Under the pieces are notes generated by a model that worked only from the letters and a program-made list of their open reading frames with translations, had not been told where the DNA came from and did no database searches. Positions 10,800 to 20,909 of a stretch of 64,000 nt of DNA are shown here, piece after piece. Origin of the DNA: Gambelia wislizenii (Eukaryota > Chordata > Lepidosauria > Squamata > Crotaphytidae); NCBI GenBank assembly GCA_030847615.1, contig JAUMIR010000001.1:163157001-163221000 (forward strand), read 5' to 3'. Position numbers and translations under genes: made by a program. Every line of letters begins with the position of its first letter. Position 1 is the first letter of the stretch.

Positions 10800-11375
10800 A
10801 TCTGCAAACACCTTGAAATGGTGGCATCTTCTTGTTCTGGAGTGAGTGGCTTTACATTATTAAAAAGTTATATGAGCACCCATTGGGATCAGTGGATAGG
10901 TACTGACACTTTAATATCTCTAAATGCAACTTTAAAAATGTTTTTAAAATAGTTCCAAACATGATTCAGCCACTGAGCGTGAAACACTTCCAAGGGCGAC
11001 CAAGCAGAGTTACTTCTTTTTATTGCAGTAGCACTGGGGGATTATTCTAGTATATAGGGCATAGTTTGATATCCTGAAAACATGATCTCACCAGGATACA
11101 AAAGCTGAATGAGTGTATGTCCATAAGATGCATTTACAAAATTGCCTTTAAATATCTAGGGGAGGGGCCTATTATCTGTGTTTAGCCCACATCTCTTTAT
11201 GTGCTTTGTTGTTATCATTTTGCCCTAAACAATCAGCACAGTTCTTTGCAAGCAGAAGTCTTGTTTATACAAATTTCTGACTATGTAAATGTTTTTTGAT
11301 TTCCTGATCTGCACAAATACATCATTTACAATAGTGGGAGAATAAGGCATGTCCTGAGTAAGACCTGAATTAGTT
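10800..11375. other. No recognised feature
   Basis: No exon, RNA gene or clear repeat boundary seen. Confidence 0.4.
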
Positions 11376-11378
11376 TTA

Positions 11379-11942
11379 GGACTTTATCAGATGTGGCAAA
11401 TACGATTGTGAAAGGGTGTGCTTACCAGATGATGTCATCCTTTTGCTATCATATCTTGTTAAAAACCTGTTCTGTTTTATTGATGGGCCAAGCCGTCAAT
11501 TGATCTTCCCCAGCACTTTGTTGCCAGCATTGCCAGCATTTGAAATTTTGTGCCATTGTGCTCACATGAATGCAGTGTGGATGACAGAACATTTCCAGGT
11601 GAGATTGGGACAGCCAGGTAGGGGACGCTCTTTTCTTTTTCTTTTTTTACCTCCCTGGTTTACTTGTAATATTTTTTGTGTGTTTCAGTGCTTGTGTGAA
11701 TCTTTTTTGTATTTCTTTTTCTTTATTTTTAAAATTTCCCACACTTGCATCTTTTTGAGAAATTCACAGAGATAACGAGCATGGAAGTGAATGGAGCTCC
11801 ATTCACTCTCCATTAATGCCTGGGCTGCCTTTTACCAGGACTTAAGGTAAGGTCTGATGGGGGGTTCTTTTGCCGGCATAAAAACGTTTTAAAATATGCC
11901 AGCAAAAGAACGATTATGAGGGGGGGGGGTCTGATAAAGTCC
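11379..11942. mobile_element. Harbinger-like MITE, GGACTTTATCAGA ends, TTA duplication
   Basis: Left end GGACTTTATCAGATGTGGC; right end inverted GGACTTTATCAGACCC. It is flanked on both sides by TTA (11376-11378 and 11943-11945), the 3-bp TWA-type duplication typical of PIF/Harbinger elements (family knowledge). 564 bp, no transposase. Its right half is related to 52190-52420. Confidence 0.8.
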
Positions 11943-11945
11943 TTA

Positions 11946-12460
11946 GAGTCAACAACTTTATTATTGTTAGAAAGCCTGTGCCTAACAGAAGTATAATAGA
12001 TAAAAGGTCAATAGGTAAAGCATTTCCTGTGACCGTATTTCCATGCCAGGAAATGTTCTATCAATGGTATTTCTTTGCCACTATCTTTCTGCAGATAAAC
12101 TTACAGCTATAGGTCCTTTCCTTTTCATCATGTATCTGTTCTTATTCATTTCCCCTACAATTGACTTTATATATAAATCACTGCTAACAAAGGATGTCAG
12201 CAATCTCTGGACCAATGCCTTTCACCATGGGTAGATCTGCAGAAAATAGCAGGATAAGAATTTTTCAAGGCTTGAAGATAATCACCAGCTAATTCAGAGA
12301 TGACGAACATGAAAAATACCATTTTCCATGACTTCTCCCTGCTGAGACTGAATGTCATTCCAAGAAATAATTTCAAGAACATTTTAAAAGAGATAGCAAT
12401 CACAAGCAGCCATAATAAAGGAGAGAGCAGAGACTATACTTCTAGGCATAGTTACTTTGC
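11946..12460. other. No recognised feature
   Basis: Unassigned sequence between two small DNA elements; no exon or RNA gene seen. Confidence 0.35.
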
Positions 12461-12462
12461 TC

Positions 12463-12600
12463 TAAGTTGGGTGAGGAAGCCTTCCAGCTGTTTTGGACTT
12501 CAGTGTCCAGAAGACCCAACCAGCGTAGCCAGTGGTACAGGATTCTGACAGATGTAGTCCAAAACAACTGAAAACAATCATCTCCCAAAACATTGTTCCT
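12463..12600. mobile_element. hAT-like short palindromic element, degraded
   Basis: GTGAGGAAGCCTTCCAGCTG, TTTTGGACTTCAGTGTCCAG and, inverted, GATGTAGTCCAAAACAAC: the two arms of a widespread lizard repeat of the type 'gggaaccttggccctccagatgttttggactacaactccc'. Other copies are at 21678-21805, 48001-48135, 60748-60830 and 62101-62231. Confidence 0.5.
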
Positions 12601-12879
12601 CACATTTTCTTTAAGCCTATTGAACTCAGAAGCTCCTCCTTCTGAGGAGGCATACTTGGACTCTCTCTTTAGGGTTTCATTCTAAACATACCTCATAGAG
12701 AGTAAGTTACACTGAATGGTTTGTGACCTACACAGTTCAAGGGCAACCATCTTCCATGTATTTTATATTTTTAAATGTCTGGTAAAAATATAGCTGTTCC
12801 AGAAGGCTTTCTTACCTGAAGGTTCTTTTGGCTTTGTTATTTTAGTCCTGCTCCTACATGATGGATGTATACTGATACT

Positions 12880-12903
12880 TTATTTATTTATTTATTTATT
12901 TAT
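12880..12903. repeat. (TTTA)n microsatellite
   Basis: Simple repeat directly upstream of the hAT-like element. Confidence 0.8.
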
Positions 12904-12928
12904 AAATTGTATAGTGAATGCAGTAGAA

Positions 12929-13275
12929 CAGTGGTTCTTAACCTATGGTATGGGGATCCCCAAGGGGCCACAATGTCCTCCCAGAAGGTCCACAAAGGCT
13001 TGCAGGCTGCTCACCCCACCTGCCTGCAGTGCAGTGGCCACATTACAGGAGCCAAGGCAAAGCAGGTTGGCTAGCTTGGCCTGTACATTGCCATTCAATC
13101 CGCTTCAACCACAAACTTGCAGGAAGAAGCAAATTTTTCCTCCCCCTCCAGTGCCTCTGAGGAAAGGTTTAATATTGTTGTTGTTGTTTTAAATCTTGAG
13201 TTAAGTCTTGGGGGTCAGCAGCAACAAAAGATATTTAAAGGGGGTCCCTGGTAAGGAAAAGGTTAAGAGACACTG
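12929..13275 (+). mobile_element. hAT-like non-autonomous element with perfect 8-bp duplication
   Basis: Left end CAGTGGTTCTTAACCTATGG; right end inverted CAGTGTCTCTTAACCTTTTC. It is flanked by an exact 8-bp direct repeat CAGTAGAA at 12921-12928 and 13276-13283, the duplication length of hAT transposons. 347 bp, no transposase. A second copy, in the opposite orientation, is at 44539-44880. Confidence 0.92.
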
Positions 13276-13317
13276 CAGTAGAACCTGGGGTCATCTAATG
13301 AATGGGATTTAATAGTT

Positions 13318-13585
13318 CAGGATGTAGTGATGGCTGCCAACTTAGATGGATTAGAAGGGGATTAGACAGGTAAATGGAGGCTAAGGCTATCAGTTGCTAC
13401 AAATCATGATAGCTGTGTATTATCTTCAGCATCAGAGGCAATATGCCTCTGAACACCAGTTGCTGAGGAAGAAGTCTGATACTATCATGTCCAGGAGCAC
13501 CTACTAAGTAATCTTGGAAACAGAATGTTGCACTAGACAGGCCTTTGGTCTTCCCCAATGTAGTGGTTCTTATGTTCTTAGACAC
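13318..13585 (+). mobile_element. LINE 3' end, CR1-like
   Basis: GGCTGCCAACTTAGATGG, GGGGATTAGACAGG, CATGATAGCTGTGTATTATC, GAGGCAATATGCCTCTGAAC and TTCTTATGTTCTTA form the familiar 3' region of an old CR1-type LINE seen widely in reptiles. No open frame remains. Assignment by recalled pattern, not search. Confidence 0.5.
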
Positions 13586-13633
13586 TGTATAATGTTTATT
13601 TGCTGTAAGCCACTTTGAGTTCAACTGTGAAAA

Positions 13634-13965
13634 AAAATATGGACCAAGATCCTGCATCACACACATAACCATAACATCATAGCTATGCTTTAACTCATCA
13701 GCCAGCCTCTGAAAACCCACCTTAAAAGCCAGTCAGCCATCCAGAGCCATCCAGTGCTGCTGTCAATTGGGACACTGAAAGATGACATGGCCAGTCCCCT
13801 CCCATCAGCGAGTGATGCTCCCATGAAGAGTTGCTACAGGTCTCTGCAGGGGTCTCTACTTCTACTCTCCACAGCATCACTTGCTAGCAGCGGCGGGCTG
13901 GTCATGGCAATGTCCCACACAGTGGCAGCACAGACCTCCATTGCTCAGGATGGCTGACTGGCTTT
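13634..13965. repeat. Degenerate dispersed repeat, second copy
   Basis: Partner of 3456-3760 (shared AAGATCCTGCATCA opening and general layout). Class unknown. Confidence 0.3.
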
Positions 13966-14280
13966 GAATGTGGGTTTCAGAATCATTTGCCATAATCACA
14001 AATGAAAATACGAAGCATTTGCAATATCGTAGGTCTAGTTTAGGACATCGTAGCTGGTTGATAGGGTGTCTGTTATGGTATGGTAAATGTATTGTACTAT
14101 GGCATACATTTTCAAAGTGAAATACAGTAAAAGGTCCTATTTTGCGTTCATGATCACACTGCACATTTCTTCCTGCAATGAAAAGAATAGACATGGTTCC
14201 TTAGCCTAGCTTTCCAGTTGCTGAACAGTTCGGAGAAGAAGAAAGGCCACCGGTTCCCCTTCATCTTCACAAAGTAAATG

Positions 14281-14512
14281 CGTGTGTGTGTGTGCCTTCA
14301 AATCACCTGACAACTTATGGTGACCCCATGAATTTAATAGGGTTTTCATAGGCAAGAAATACTCAGAGGTGGTTTTGTCAGTTCCTTCTTCTGAAATATA
14401 GCCTACAGCACCTGGTGTTCATTGGTGATCTCCCATCCAAGTACTATCCAGAGCTGACCCTACTTAGCTTCCAAGATCTGACGAGATCTGGTGCCTTACT
14501 GGTTGTGTCTCA
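14281..14512 (-). mobile_element. 5S-rRNA-derived SINE, nearly complete
   Basis: Minus orientation. (GT)n tail at 14281-14294; body from GCCTTCAAATCACCTGACAA to CTTCTTCTGAAATATAGCC; then about 110 bp of 5S rRNA in reverse: GCCTACAGCACCTGGTGTTC, CTCCCATCCAAGTACTATCC, GACCCTACTTAGCTTCCAAG, GATCTGACGAGATCTGGTG. These match the 3' end, internal control region and 5' half of vertebrate 5S rRNA. It lies 210 bp upstream of the first recognised IMPG1 exon. Confidence 0.9.
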
Positions 14513-14724
14513 GAGGCTGGGGTGATGATTAGAAGAGATGAAGAGTCCCTTGGGGAACTGAGCTCCATGTGACCCAACATGACTTATAGGAAACAGAATA
14601 ATGCAATTATTAAAATACAGCCATAGCTTTGAAAATCCTCATACAGCTGTTATAAAACTAGGACTAAAGACCTCTGTACAGTAAAATGCATATGGGTAGT
14701 TGTTGTTGTTTTCTCTTGCCTTAG

Positions 14725-14891
14725 TTTGCCAAGAAGCCGTATGGGAAGCTTTCCGGATTTTTCTGGATCGGATTCCAGATGCAACAGAATATCAGAATTG
14801 GGTCACTGCCTGTCAGCGGGAAACATTCTGCATATTTGACATTGGGAAGAATTTCAGTAATTCTCAAGAGCATCTAGAGATAATTCAACGG
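14725..14891 (+). CDS. IMPG1: IMPG1 exon, N-terminal conserved segment
   Basis: A 167-nt exon. The acceptor is a pyrimidine-rich run ending TTAG at 14724 and the donor is GTAAGG at 14892. Two bases complete a codon begun in the previous, unseen exon, then 55 codons follow. The protein begins [18 protein letters not shown] and continues through a segment with two further cysteines to the sequon NFSN. This part is strongly conserved in IMPG1 and lies just before the region that mammalian IMPG1 leads into its first SEA domain. The NFS sequon is a likely N-glycosylation site (inference from motif). The exon ends after a complete arginine codon (CGG, phase 0). The previous exon should end in phase 1, and I could not find it upstream in the window. 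Confidence 0.95.
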
Positions 14892-15039
14892 GTAAGGCCT
14901 GAAGAATGCATTTTCTAGAATGTACCAAACATCACTTTTAAAAAAACAAGGATACATGAAATCACAGGTAATAGCAAACATTCTATTTTCATACTCAGAC
15001 CAAAAAAACCCCTCACCCCCCCCATTCACCTGCTGCCCC

Positions 15040-15205
15040 ATGCTTCATTGCCTGGGAGAAAGTAGGGCAGTGGGGTGGATTCTCCCCAGCGACAAAGTGC
15101 TTGCTGTGCTTTGTCACCCAGGAGAAGTTGGGGCAATGGGGCGGCTTCTCTCCTGCAACAAAATGCTTGTTGTGTTTCATCACCTGGGAGAAGTTGGGGC
15201 GGCTT
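15040..15205. repeat. Minisatellite, about 66-bp unit, 2.5 copies
   Basis: GGGAGAAAGTAGGGCAGTGG (15053), AGGAGAAGTTGGGGCAATGG (15120) and GGGAGAAGTTGGGGCGGC (15186) start successive units of about 66 bp, each containing TTCTC(C/T)CC and AAAGTGCTTG-like blocks. It lies in the first IMPG1 intron seen here. The open frames across it are by-products of the repeat. Confidence 0.75.
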
Positions 15206-15497
15206 CTCCCTGCCAATGAAACAATGGTGGTGGGGGCGATTCATCCTGCTTCCACCCACAAAGACTGTGACTGTGCAAACAGCGGATAAGTGAAACAGTG
15301 GATATGGGATACGGGGATTTGGGAGTTGACCTGTGCAAGTTATTAAAAGGTTCACTAAGAAGGGAAAATGTAATAAGAAAAGTAAATGAAAGCACTATTA
15401 TATAATAAATATTTTACTACTAAAGTGGCAATAATAATTTATCCTCATCATAGCAACATAATAACAGTAGTAGATTATTATTGTTATGTAATAATAA

Positions 15498-15848
15498 GGA
15501 GATTTTCAGATGCCTCTTTCAGCGTCTTGCCGCACAAGCAGCCTCCAGAGCAGTAACGAGGCTGCTGCGCGGCAAGGGGTGCATTTTGGACGACACCGTT
15601 TCTCTCTTGGCGTCGTCCGTGAGTGTTGTGGCTAGCATTGGAGGCGGCTGCACTGTTTTTTACTCACGGACAACTTCCGTGAGTGAAAAACAGCGCGGCC
15701 ACCTCCAATGTTACTCGCAACACTCACGGATGACGCCGAGAGAGAAACAGTGTCGTCCAAAATGGACCCCTTGCCACACAGCAGCCTCGTTACTGCTCCA
15801 GAGGCTGCTTGCGCGGCAAGATGCTGAAAGAGGCGTCTGAAAATCTCC
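15498..15848. mobile_element. Foldback MITE (351 bp hairpin), TAA duplication
   Basis: Arms of about 150-170 bp are inverted copies: GGAGATTTTCAGATGCCTC at the left, GGAGATTTTCAGACGCCTC inverted at the right. Complementarity continues through GGACGACACCGTTTCTCTC and TGTTGTGGCTAGCATTGGAG toward a short centre at about 15672. It is flanked by TAA at 15495-15497 and 15849-15851. GC-rich against an AT-rich background. It lies 88 bp upstream of the 29-nt IMPG1 exon. Harbinger-like by duplication and ends. Confidence 0.88.
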
Positions 15849-15936
15849 TAAATGAAAGAAAGAGTCAGGGCTTTTCATTTTGTGGCTGAATCAACTTTTG
15901 GGTGATCGTCTTTTTTCTTTCTGAATATTTTTGCAG

Positions 15937-15965
15937 CGAGTAAAACATAGAACCTTCCAGGATAG
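15937..15965 (+). CDS. IMPG1: IMPG1 microexon (29 nt)
   Basis: A 29-nt exon between TTTTTGCAG (ending 15936) and GTAAGT (from 15966). It encodes RVKHRTFQD plus two bases (AG) of an arginine codon finished by the next exon. This short basic stretch corresponds to the arginine/lysine-rich stretch that follows the NFSN segment in mammalian IMPG1. The phase changes from 0 to 2, which fits both neighbours exactly, so a 29-nt exon is required to keep the frame. It is too short to be seen as an open frame on its own and was identified by homology and splice borders. Confidence 0.88.
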
Positions 15966-16258
15966 GTAAGTAAACCAAAAATAGAGTACTCACCAGTTGA
16001 TGCTGCTGCCTTTTATTAGCAAAACTTAACAGGTACGTGAGAATTCATGAATGTTTATCCACTTAAAACAATGAATGTTATTATACATATTTTTGCAGCA
16101 CCTGTGCATATAAAACAGATAAGCAAATTGTGACATATGTATGTGCTTGTTCTGTTGTGGTTAAAAAGAGTGCCAAAAATCCCTTAGGACTGAAACCCAT
16201 AAGTGCTTGGTCATTACATACTCCTACCCAGACTGTAAAAAAAAAACTATTCAGAGTA

Positions 16259-16662
16259 CAGTTGTCCCTTCATATTCGCTGGGGTTAGGGACAGAGCACC
16301 ACAGCAAAAGTGGAAAAACTGCAAATAAGTTAAGTCCCACCCCCAACATGCATACTACACTACAGTATTGTAGATTCCTCTCCTGCCAACAGGACTGCCA
16401 ATATTTGCCACCACACAACTCCAGCTTGCTTTCTTACCTTGCACCAAAACAGTGCAGGCCATTTAAAACAGTAAGGTTTAAAGTAACAGGCAGTGATGTT
16501 TTAGTGCAAGGTCTGAAAGCAAGCTGGAGTTGTTTTGTTGCCAGGACAGGAGGAGAGGGGAAGAGGGTGAGGTCTTGGAGTTTGAGCTAGTTGAGCAGCA
16601 GCTACAAACTGCAAATATGCAGAACTTCGAATGTGAAAACCGTGAATTTGAAGGGGCAACTG
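16259..16662. mobile_element. Tigger/mariner-like non-autonomous element
   Basis: TA target at 16257-16258 and 16663-16664. Left end CAGTTGTCCCTTCATATTCG; right end inverted CAGTTGCCCCTTCAAATTCA. 404 bp with an internal inverted repeat around AGCTTGCTTTC and GAAAGCAAGCTGGAG. No transposase coding. These ends are typical of the Tigger group of Tc1/mariner elements. Confidence 0.85.
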
Positions 16663-16664
16663 TA

Positions 16665-17803
16665 CTCATTCTTGTCACTGATCCATCTCCCAGGGTTATG
16701 CACAGCTTTGTAAACCAAGTATTTTAGAAGGGTATTCAGCCATTTGCATTTCTAGACTGAATGATCTCTTTCAGATTCCAGAGTGATTACTAAATAAACA
16801 TGCTGCAAGGTTAACAAGTGAACTGAAATATGTAAGCTGAAGGCTGTAGTTAATGTCGAATTTCCTCCTTCTGACTGCATGTACTCTCCTGCCTCTCACC
16901 TGCATGAAATTAGACCAAGACCCATAGCTTCCCAACCCAAGCTGAAAAAAATAGAAGCTACCTTGTATGTTTTCTAAAAATAACCATGCCAAGAGCTCAT
17001 TACCAATGTAGTTGAGAATAATAAAGTGAGGTGTATTATGCATGGGACTCTACCATGCTTCTATAGGTTTTTACAACATTGCCTCATCCTATCTTTCTGC
17101 CATTGGTGCTCACTATATCCCTATGTTTGACCTTTGGTTCTCCACCTCTGCCACCCTCAGCTGCTTAAGGTGTCAGAAGTGGGCATATCGAGGGAGTTGC
17201 CCATGTTTCCTTATTGCCCCTTTGCCTAAATGTTTTCCTTGAACATGTAGAGAGCACTCACCACCTTTTAATCTCTTTCTTCCTTCAAATCCCTTCTCAG
17301 AAAACCTTCTCCTTTTTCATGAGACATTTGGCTGAACCTGTTAATCTTCCTCCCCAGCTGTAACCTAGCTTAAGTCCATTTAATAGTATTTGATCACATT
17401 TATTCCTTACTGCCCTTGTCTTACTGTGTCCTCTTTTTGTCGTCTTCTACACTGTTGAAGTTCGATAGGAGACGCCTAAGGTACAGGGACCTAATGGTTT
17501 TCCTGAAAACTCTCAAATACCGCATACATTGATGGCTCTGTAGGCATTATTAAACACTCATAATGATAGGACTAGAGTACATTTCTTGTTGGTTTCCAAA
17601 TTGAGCAGAAAGTGGTGGTTTAATTATGAAAACAATATAATATAAAAATATGAAATATTTATTTGGTTTCTTGGGCAAATTCGGTAGAGCTAAGTCTTGA
17701 TCCAGGGAAACTTAAGCAGTTTTTGGTCACATTTATTTAGTATTTGCTCACATTTATTCTGTACTGCCCTTAATTCCATATATTTCACTGAAAGTGGTAT
17801 AGT
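16665..17803. other. Intronic sequence, nothing recognised
   Basis: No exon or RNA gene. A segment AGTATTTGNTCACATTTATTC occurs twice (about 17388 and 17742), indicating a small dispersed or duplicated block. Confidence 0.4.
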
Positions 17804-18025
17804 GGCTGCTGACACACTGCAGAAATAATGCAGTTTGACACCGCTTTAACTGCCATGGCTCAATGCTATGGAATTCTGGGATTTGTAGTTCTGTGAGATA
17901 TTTACCCTTCTCTGTCAGAGAGCTCTGGTGCCACAACAAACTACAGAACCCAGGATTCCATAGGATGGAGCCATGATAGTTAAAGCAGTGTCAGACTGCA
18001 TTAGTTCTGCAGTGTGTCGGCAGCC
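17804..18025. mobile_element. MITE with GGCTGCYGACACACTGCAG ends
   Basis: Left end GGCTGCTGACACACTGCAGA; right end inverted GGCTGCCGACACACTGCAGA. Inner blocks (CTTTAACTGCCATGG, ATTCTGGGATTTGTAG, ATAGGATGGAGCCAT) are shared with family B at 5801, 44380 and 47563, so the two families are related. 222 bp. It ends about 150 bp before an IMPG1 exon. Confidence 0.8.
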
Positions 18026-18173
18026 TAAGATTAATTTCTTATTGAAAGCCATATATCTTAGGGCATACCTTTAATCGGATGGTGGCCTAAATTTTTAATT
18101 TAGAGAAAATGAATCCCTGTTCCTTTCATATTCACAGTACAATTTACAATTTTTCTTATTTCTTTCTTCATAG

Positions 18174-18241
18174 AAAAGAGGAAATTTCTACAGAGAAAAC
18201 CAGTGGCAAAAAAATTGAAGAATCTCCTTCTCTTGCTACAG
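18174..18241 (+). CDS. IMPG1: IMPG1 exon, acidic linker
   Basis: A 68-nt exon. The acceptor is TTCATAG ending 18173 and the donor GTAAAA begins at 18242. One base completes the arginine codon of the previous exon; 22 codons and one extra base follow. The peptide starts KEEISTEKTSG and ends in a Ser/Thr-rich stretch. The KxEIS(A/T)EKT motif matches mammalian IMPG1 directly after the microexon. The exon lies in the low-complexity linker before the first SEA domain. The donor (GTAAAA) is weaker than the others in this gene but the frame requires it. Confidence 0.9.
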
Positions 18242-18259
18242 GTAAAATTGAACATACAC

Positions 18260-20840
18260 TGTGTTTCTTGGGTGTGTAATTGTGAGTTGACTCGGGGCTA
18301 GTTTTGTGCCTCATGACAGGAACCCTAGAATTGTTTTTAATGTGGAGGGGGCTCAGCATTGGCAAGCAAGACATTATTAATGTTCCCTATTTGTAGATAC
18401 ATTTCTTTAAAAACCAATAACAACACCAAATGTGTTGCATTAAAATAACAACAACCAATTGGATGAGAAAACAATCTGACTACAGTGAAAACAACAGCAA
18501 AATAATAAATGAATATTACAACACTGAGTGGGGAAAATAACCCAGAGTATTTTTATATTGAGCAAATAAATATATATATACAACCCTATTAGGTGAATGC
18601 AAAGGTGCCTATAAAGTCTCTCATCACATATGTCCCTCCACTCCACTACTTTAAAAGCAAAAGCTATAGAGAGACATTGGAAGACATAGGATCGCACACA
18701 CAGTACTCTCAAAAGAAAATGTGAAAACAAAAGAAAATGTGAAAACTTTTATATCTACCGAGCTTGGAGAATCAGGTGTAAGGCACAGTCAGGGGAGGGC
18801 AAACTACTACCCCTATCTTTTATCACTCAATCCTTCTTAAATATCAAGGCTCTTACAAGGACAAATGTGTACTTAGAAGTGCCTCCATGTATTTAGTGTA
18901 GCTTACTGCCAAGCCAGCGTGCATAGTGTGGACTGAAGGTAGCCTTTGTGATTTGTGGAAGGGTTTTTCACCTACAACAACTGCTCTAAATTGTATACAT
19001 TCTTGATCATTTAGTACACTTCTGATTCCTGAGAGGGCCCAACTACAAAGAATCCTTGGTGGTCCAATTTGCCTGATCATTATGCAAGTTCGTGTAAAAC
19101 ACTTAAAATAACAAATTAAATATACAGATAAGCCCTAAAACATACATAAAAACTTGCCAGAAATATGGTACAGTTCATAAAAAGAGCATCCTGTCAATCA
19201 TTTTCATGTTGTCACCCAGAGGTTTTCTCTGTGGCAACAGGAACGGGGGAAAGAGGACTACCCATTCACCGTGTATTCTTGTGATCACAGCAGGACTTGG
19301 TTCCGCACGCTCCTCGATATTGTGAAAATAACGATATTGAGGAGCTATTCATAGCTTAGTTCATTAATAAAAAGTGATGACGTATTCACAGCTGGTGCAC
19401 ACACTGGTCATGGGAAGAGGATGACATCATCTGATAATTTCAGCCCATTATGTTATCATTGCATCGTAATGACATGATTTTTGCCTTGTCTGATGAAGTC
19501 CTAAGTCTTATCCTGTATTTTTACTTATACTGTATTTTTGCTATCACTTGAGCTCCATCTTTATGCAGTTGCATAATAGTGCAATGGGGCTGCCCAGTGC
19601 ATCCTCCAGTCAATCAGCAGCTGTTTGAGTCTAGAGGCAAAGCTGCACCCCGCACCATCTGGCAGTCATTGCACAGCCTGGAGAAAACTGTTGGTCAACA
19701 AAGTACTAGATATCTCCTCTGTGATGTCACTAAGGCTGGTGTCACCCCTCCTACCCTGATGGTGTCACCTGGCACGGTTCGGCCTCTCCGCACCCACTAG
19801 TGCCACCACTATATCTCCTTGTGCAATACAATATCATCAAGGGGATCCCAACTATTAATTTAGCAGTTTAGCTGTGTACTGCTCATCTTTTTCTGATGTT
19901 AAACACATTTCCAGAAAGCTGCTGAAGTTTGATAACAGAAATGGTCAGACAAAGAATGGACAACATTCAGTTTTGAAGCATGACACTCTTACTATGTGAA
20001 AATATGCAGTTATTCTCTATGGTACACTAAAATCCTTCCACTCACAAGCAAGGCCTGTACGTAAACAAATGATAGCACAGGGCCCAACTAGATAGGATAC
20101 AATTCATGTAATGTAAATAGCAAGCTCAGAGTACAGGGGTCTGATTTGGATCAGAGCCTGGGGGAGGAAGGGGGCCTTCCCATTGTGCCCCCTGCCATTC
20201 TCCCAGCCTGGATCACACACAGCCCCCCACTAACCCATGCTCAGAGCCTGCAAAAAAATTATAATCCTTTTTGTACTAGAACTTTCCAGTGGCCATGCTG
20301 ACTGGAGAATCCTGGGAGCTGTAGTTCAAAGAAGTTACTTTTCCTGTGTGCAGTGCCTGTGTGCCATGGAAGAAAGGTTTCCATTTGTACAGATGAGAGT
20401 TCATCTTCAAATGCAAACAAGGCTGCAGTAGCTACAGTATATGTAGAGGGATAAACTACCGTACCTTCTCTCTTCCTCAGATTGCACCCCTGATGTTTGT
20501 TATTTACTTTTTTAAAAGCCATTCACCAATTGTTAATTGTCTGAACGACATCACATCTAGTTTTGGCCCTTACAAATGGTCATATTTACTCAGAAGTAAC
20601 TCCAAGTGAATTCAAGGGGGCTTACTTAACAGTAAGTGTGCATCTGATTGGACACCGAGGCTGTGCCTTTGCTCTTTCTTGTATCATACAGAAAACAAAA
20701 GCTGGATTTACTTGTATTCATCGCTCCATTTCAGGCAGAGATTTCATGATTTTGTTATTTTGCTATACAGTTGATACTGGACACAAAGGAACAAAAACTA
20801 AACTGTGTATTCTTCCTCCTACCCTCTCCCTGCTGCACTT
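18260..20840. other. Intronic sequence with one partial DNA-element end
   Basis: At 19477-19497 the sequence GTCTGATGAAGTCCTAAG resembles the right end of the 11379 family. A small hairpin (CTCCTCGATATTG...CGATATTGAGGAG) lies at 19311-19345. No matching left end was found. Otherwise unassigned. Confidence 0.35.
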
Positions 20841-20845
20841 TGCAG

Positions 20846-20901
20846 CCCCAACAGGCACCCTGGTGAATGAGATTGTCAATGACACCAAGATTCCTGTGAA
20901 G
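20846..20901 (+). CDS. IMPG1: IMPG1 exon, linker with NDT sequon
   Basis: A 56-nt exon with a long pyrimidine tract, CTTTGCAG ending 20845, and donor GTGAGG at 20902. Two bases complete an alanine codon and 18 codons follow: PTGTLVNEIVNDTKIPVK. This aligns with the mammalian IMPG1 LLNEIL...NDTK segment. The NDT sequon is a likely N-glycosylation site. The exon ends in phase 0. It is two or more residues shorter than the mammalian counterpart region, which is normal for this variable linker. Confidence 0.92.
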
Positions 20902-20909
20902 GTGAGGAA

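Noticed and set aside
14400..14512. A 5S rRNA gene
   Set aside because: The 5S-like sequence is diverged and fused to a SINE body with a (CA)n tail; it is a retroposed SINE head, not a functional 5S gene.
15481..15840. Plus-strand open frame of 119 codons
   Set aside because: Produced by the arms of a foldback MITE.
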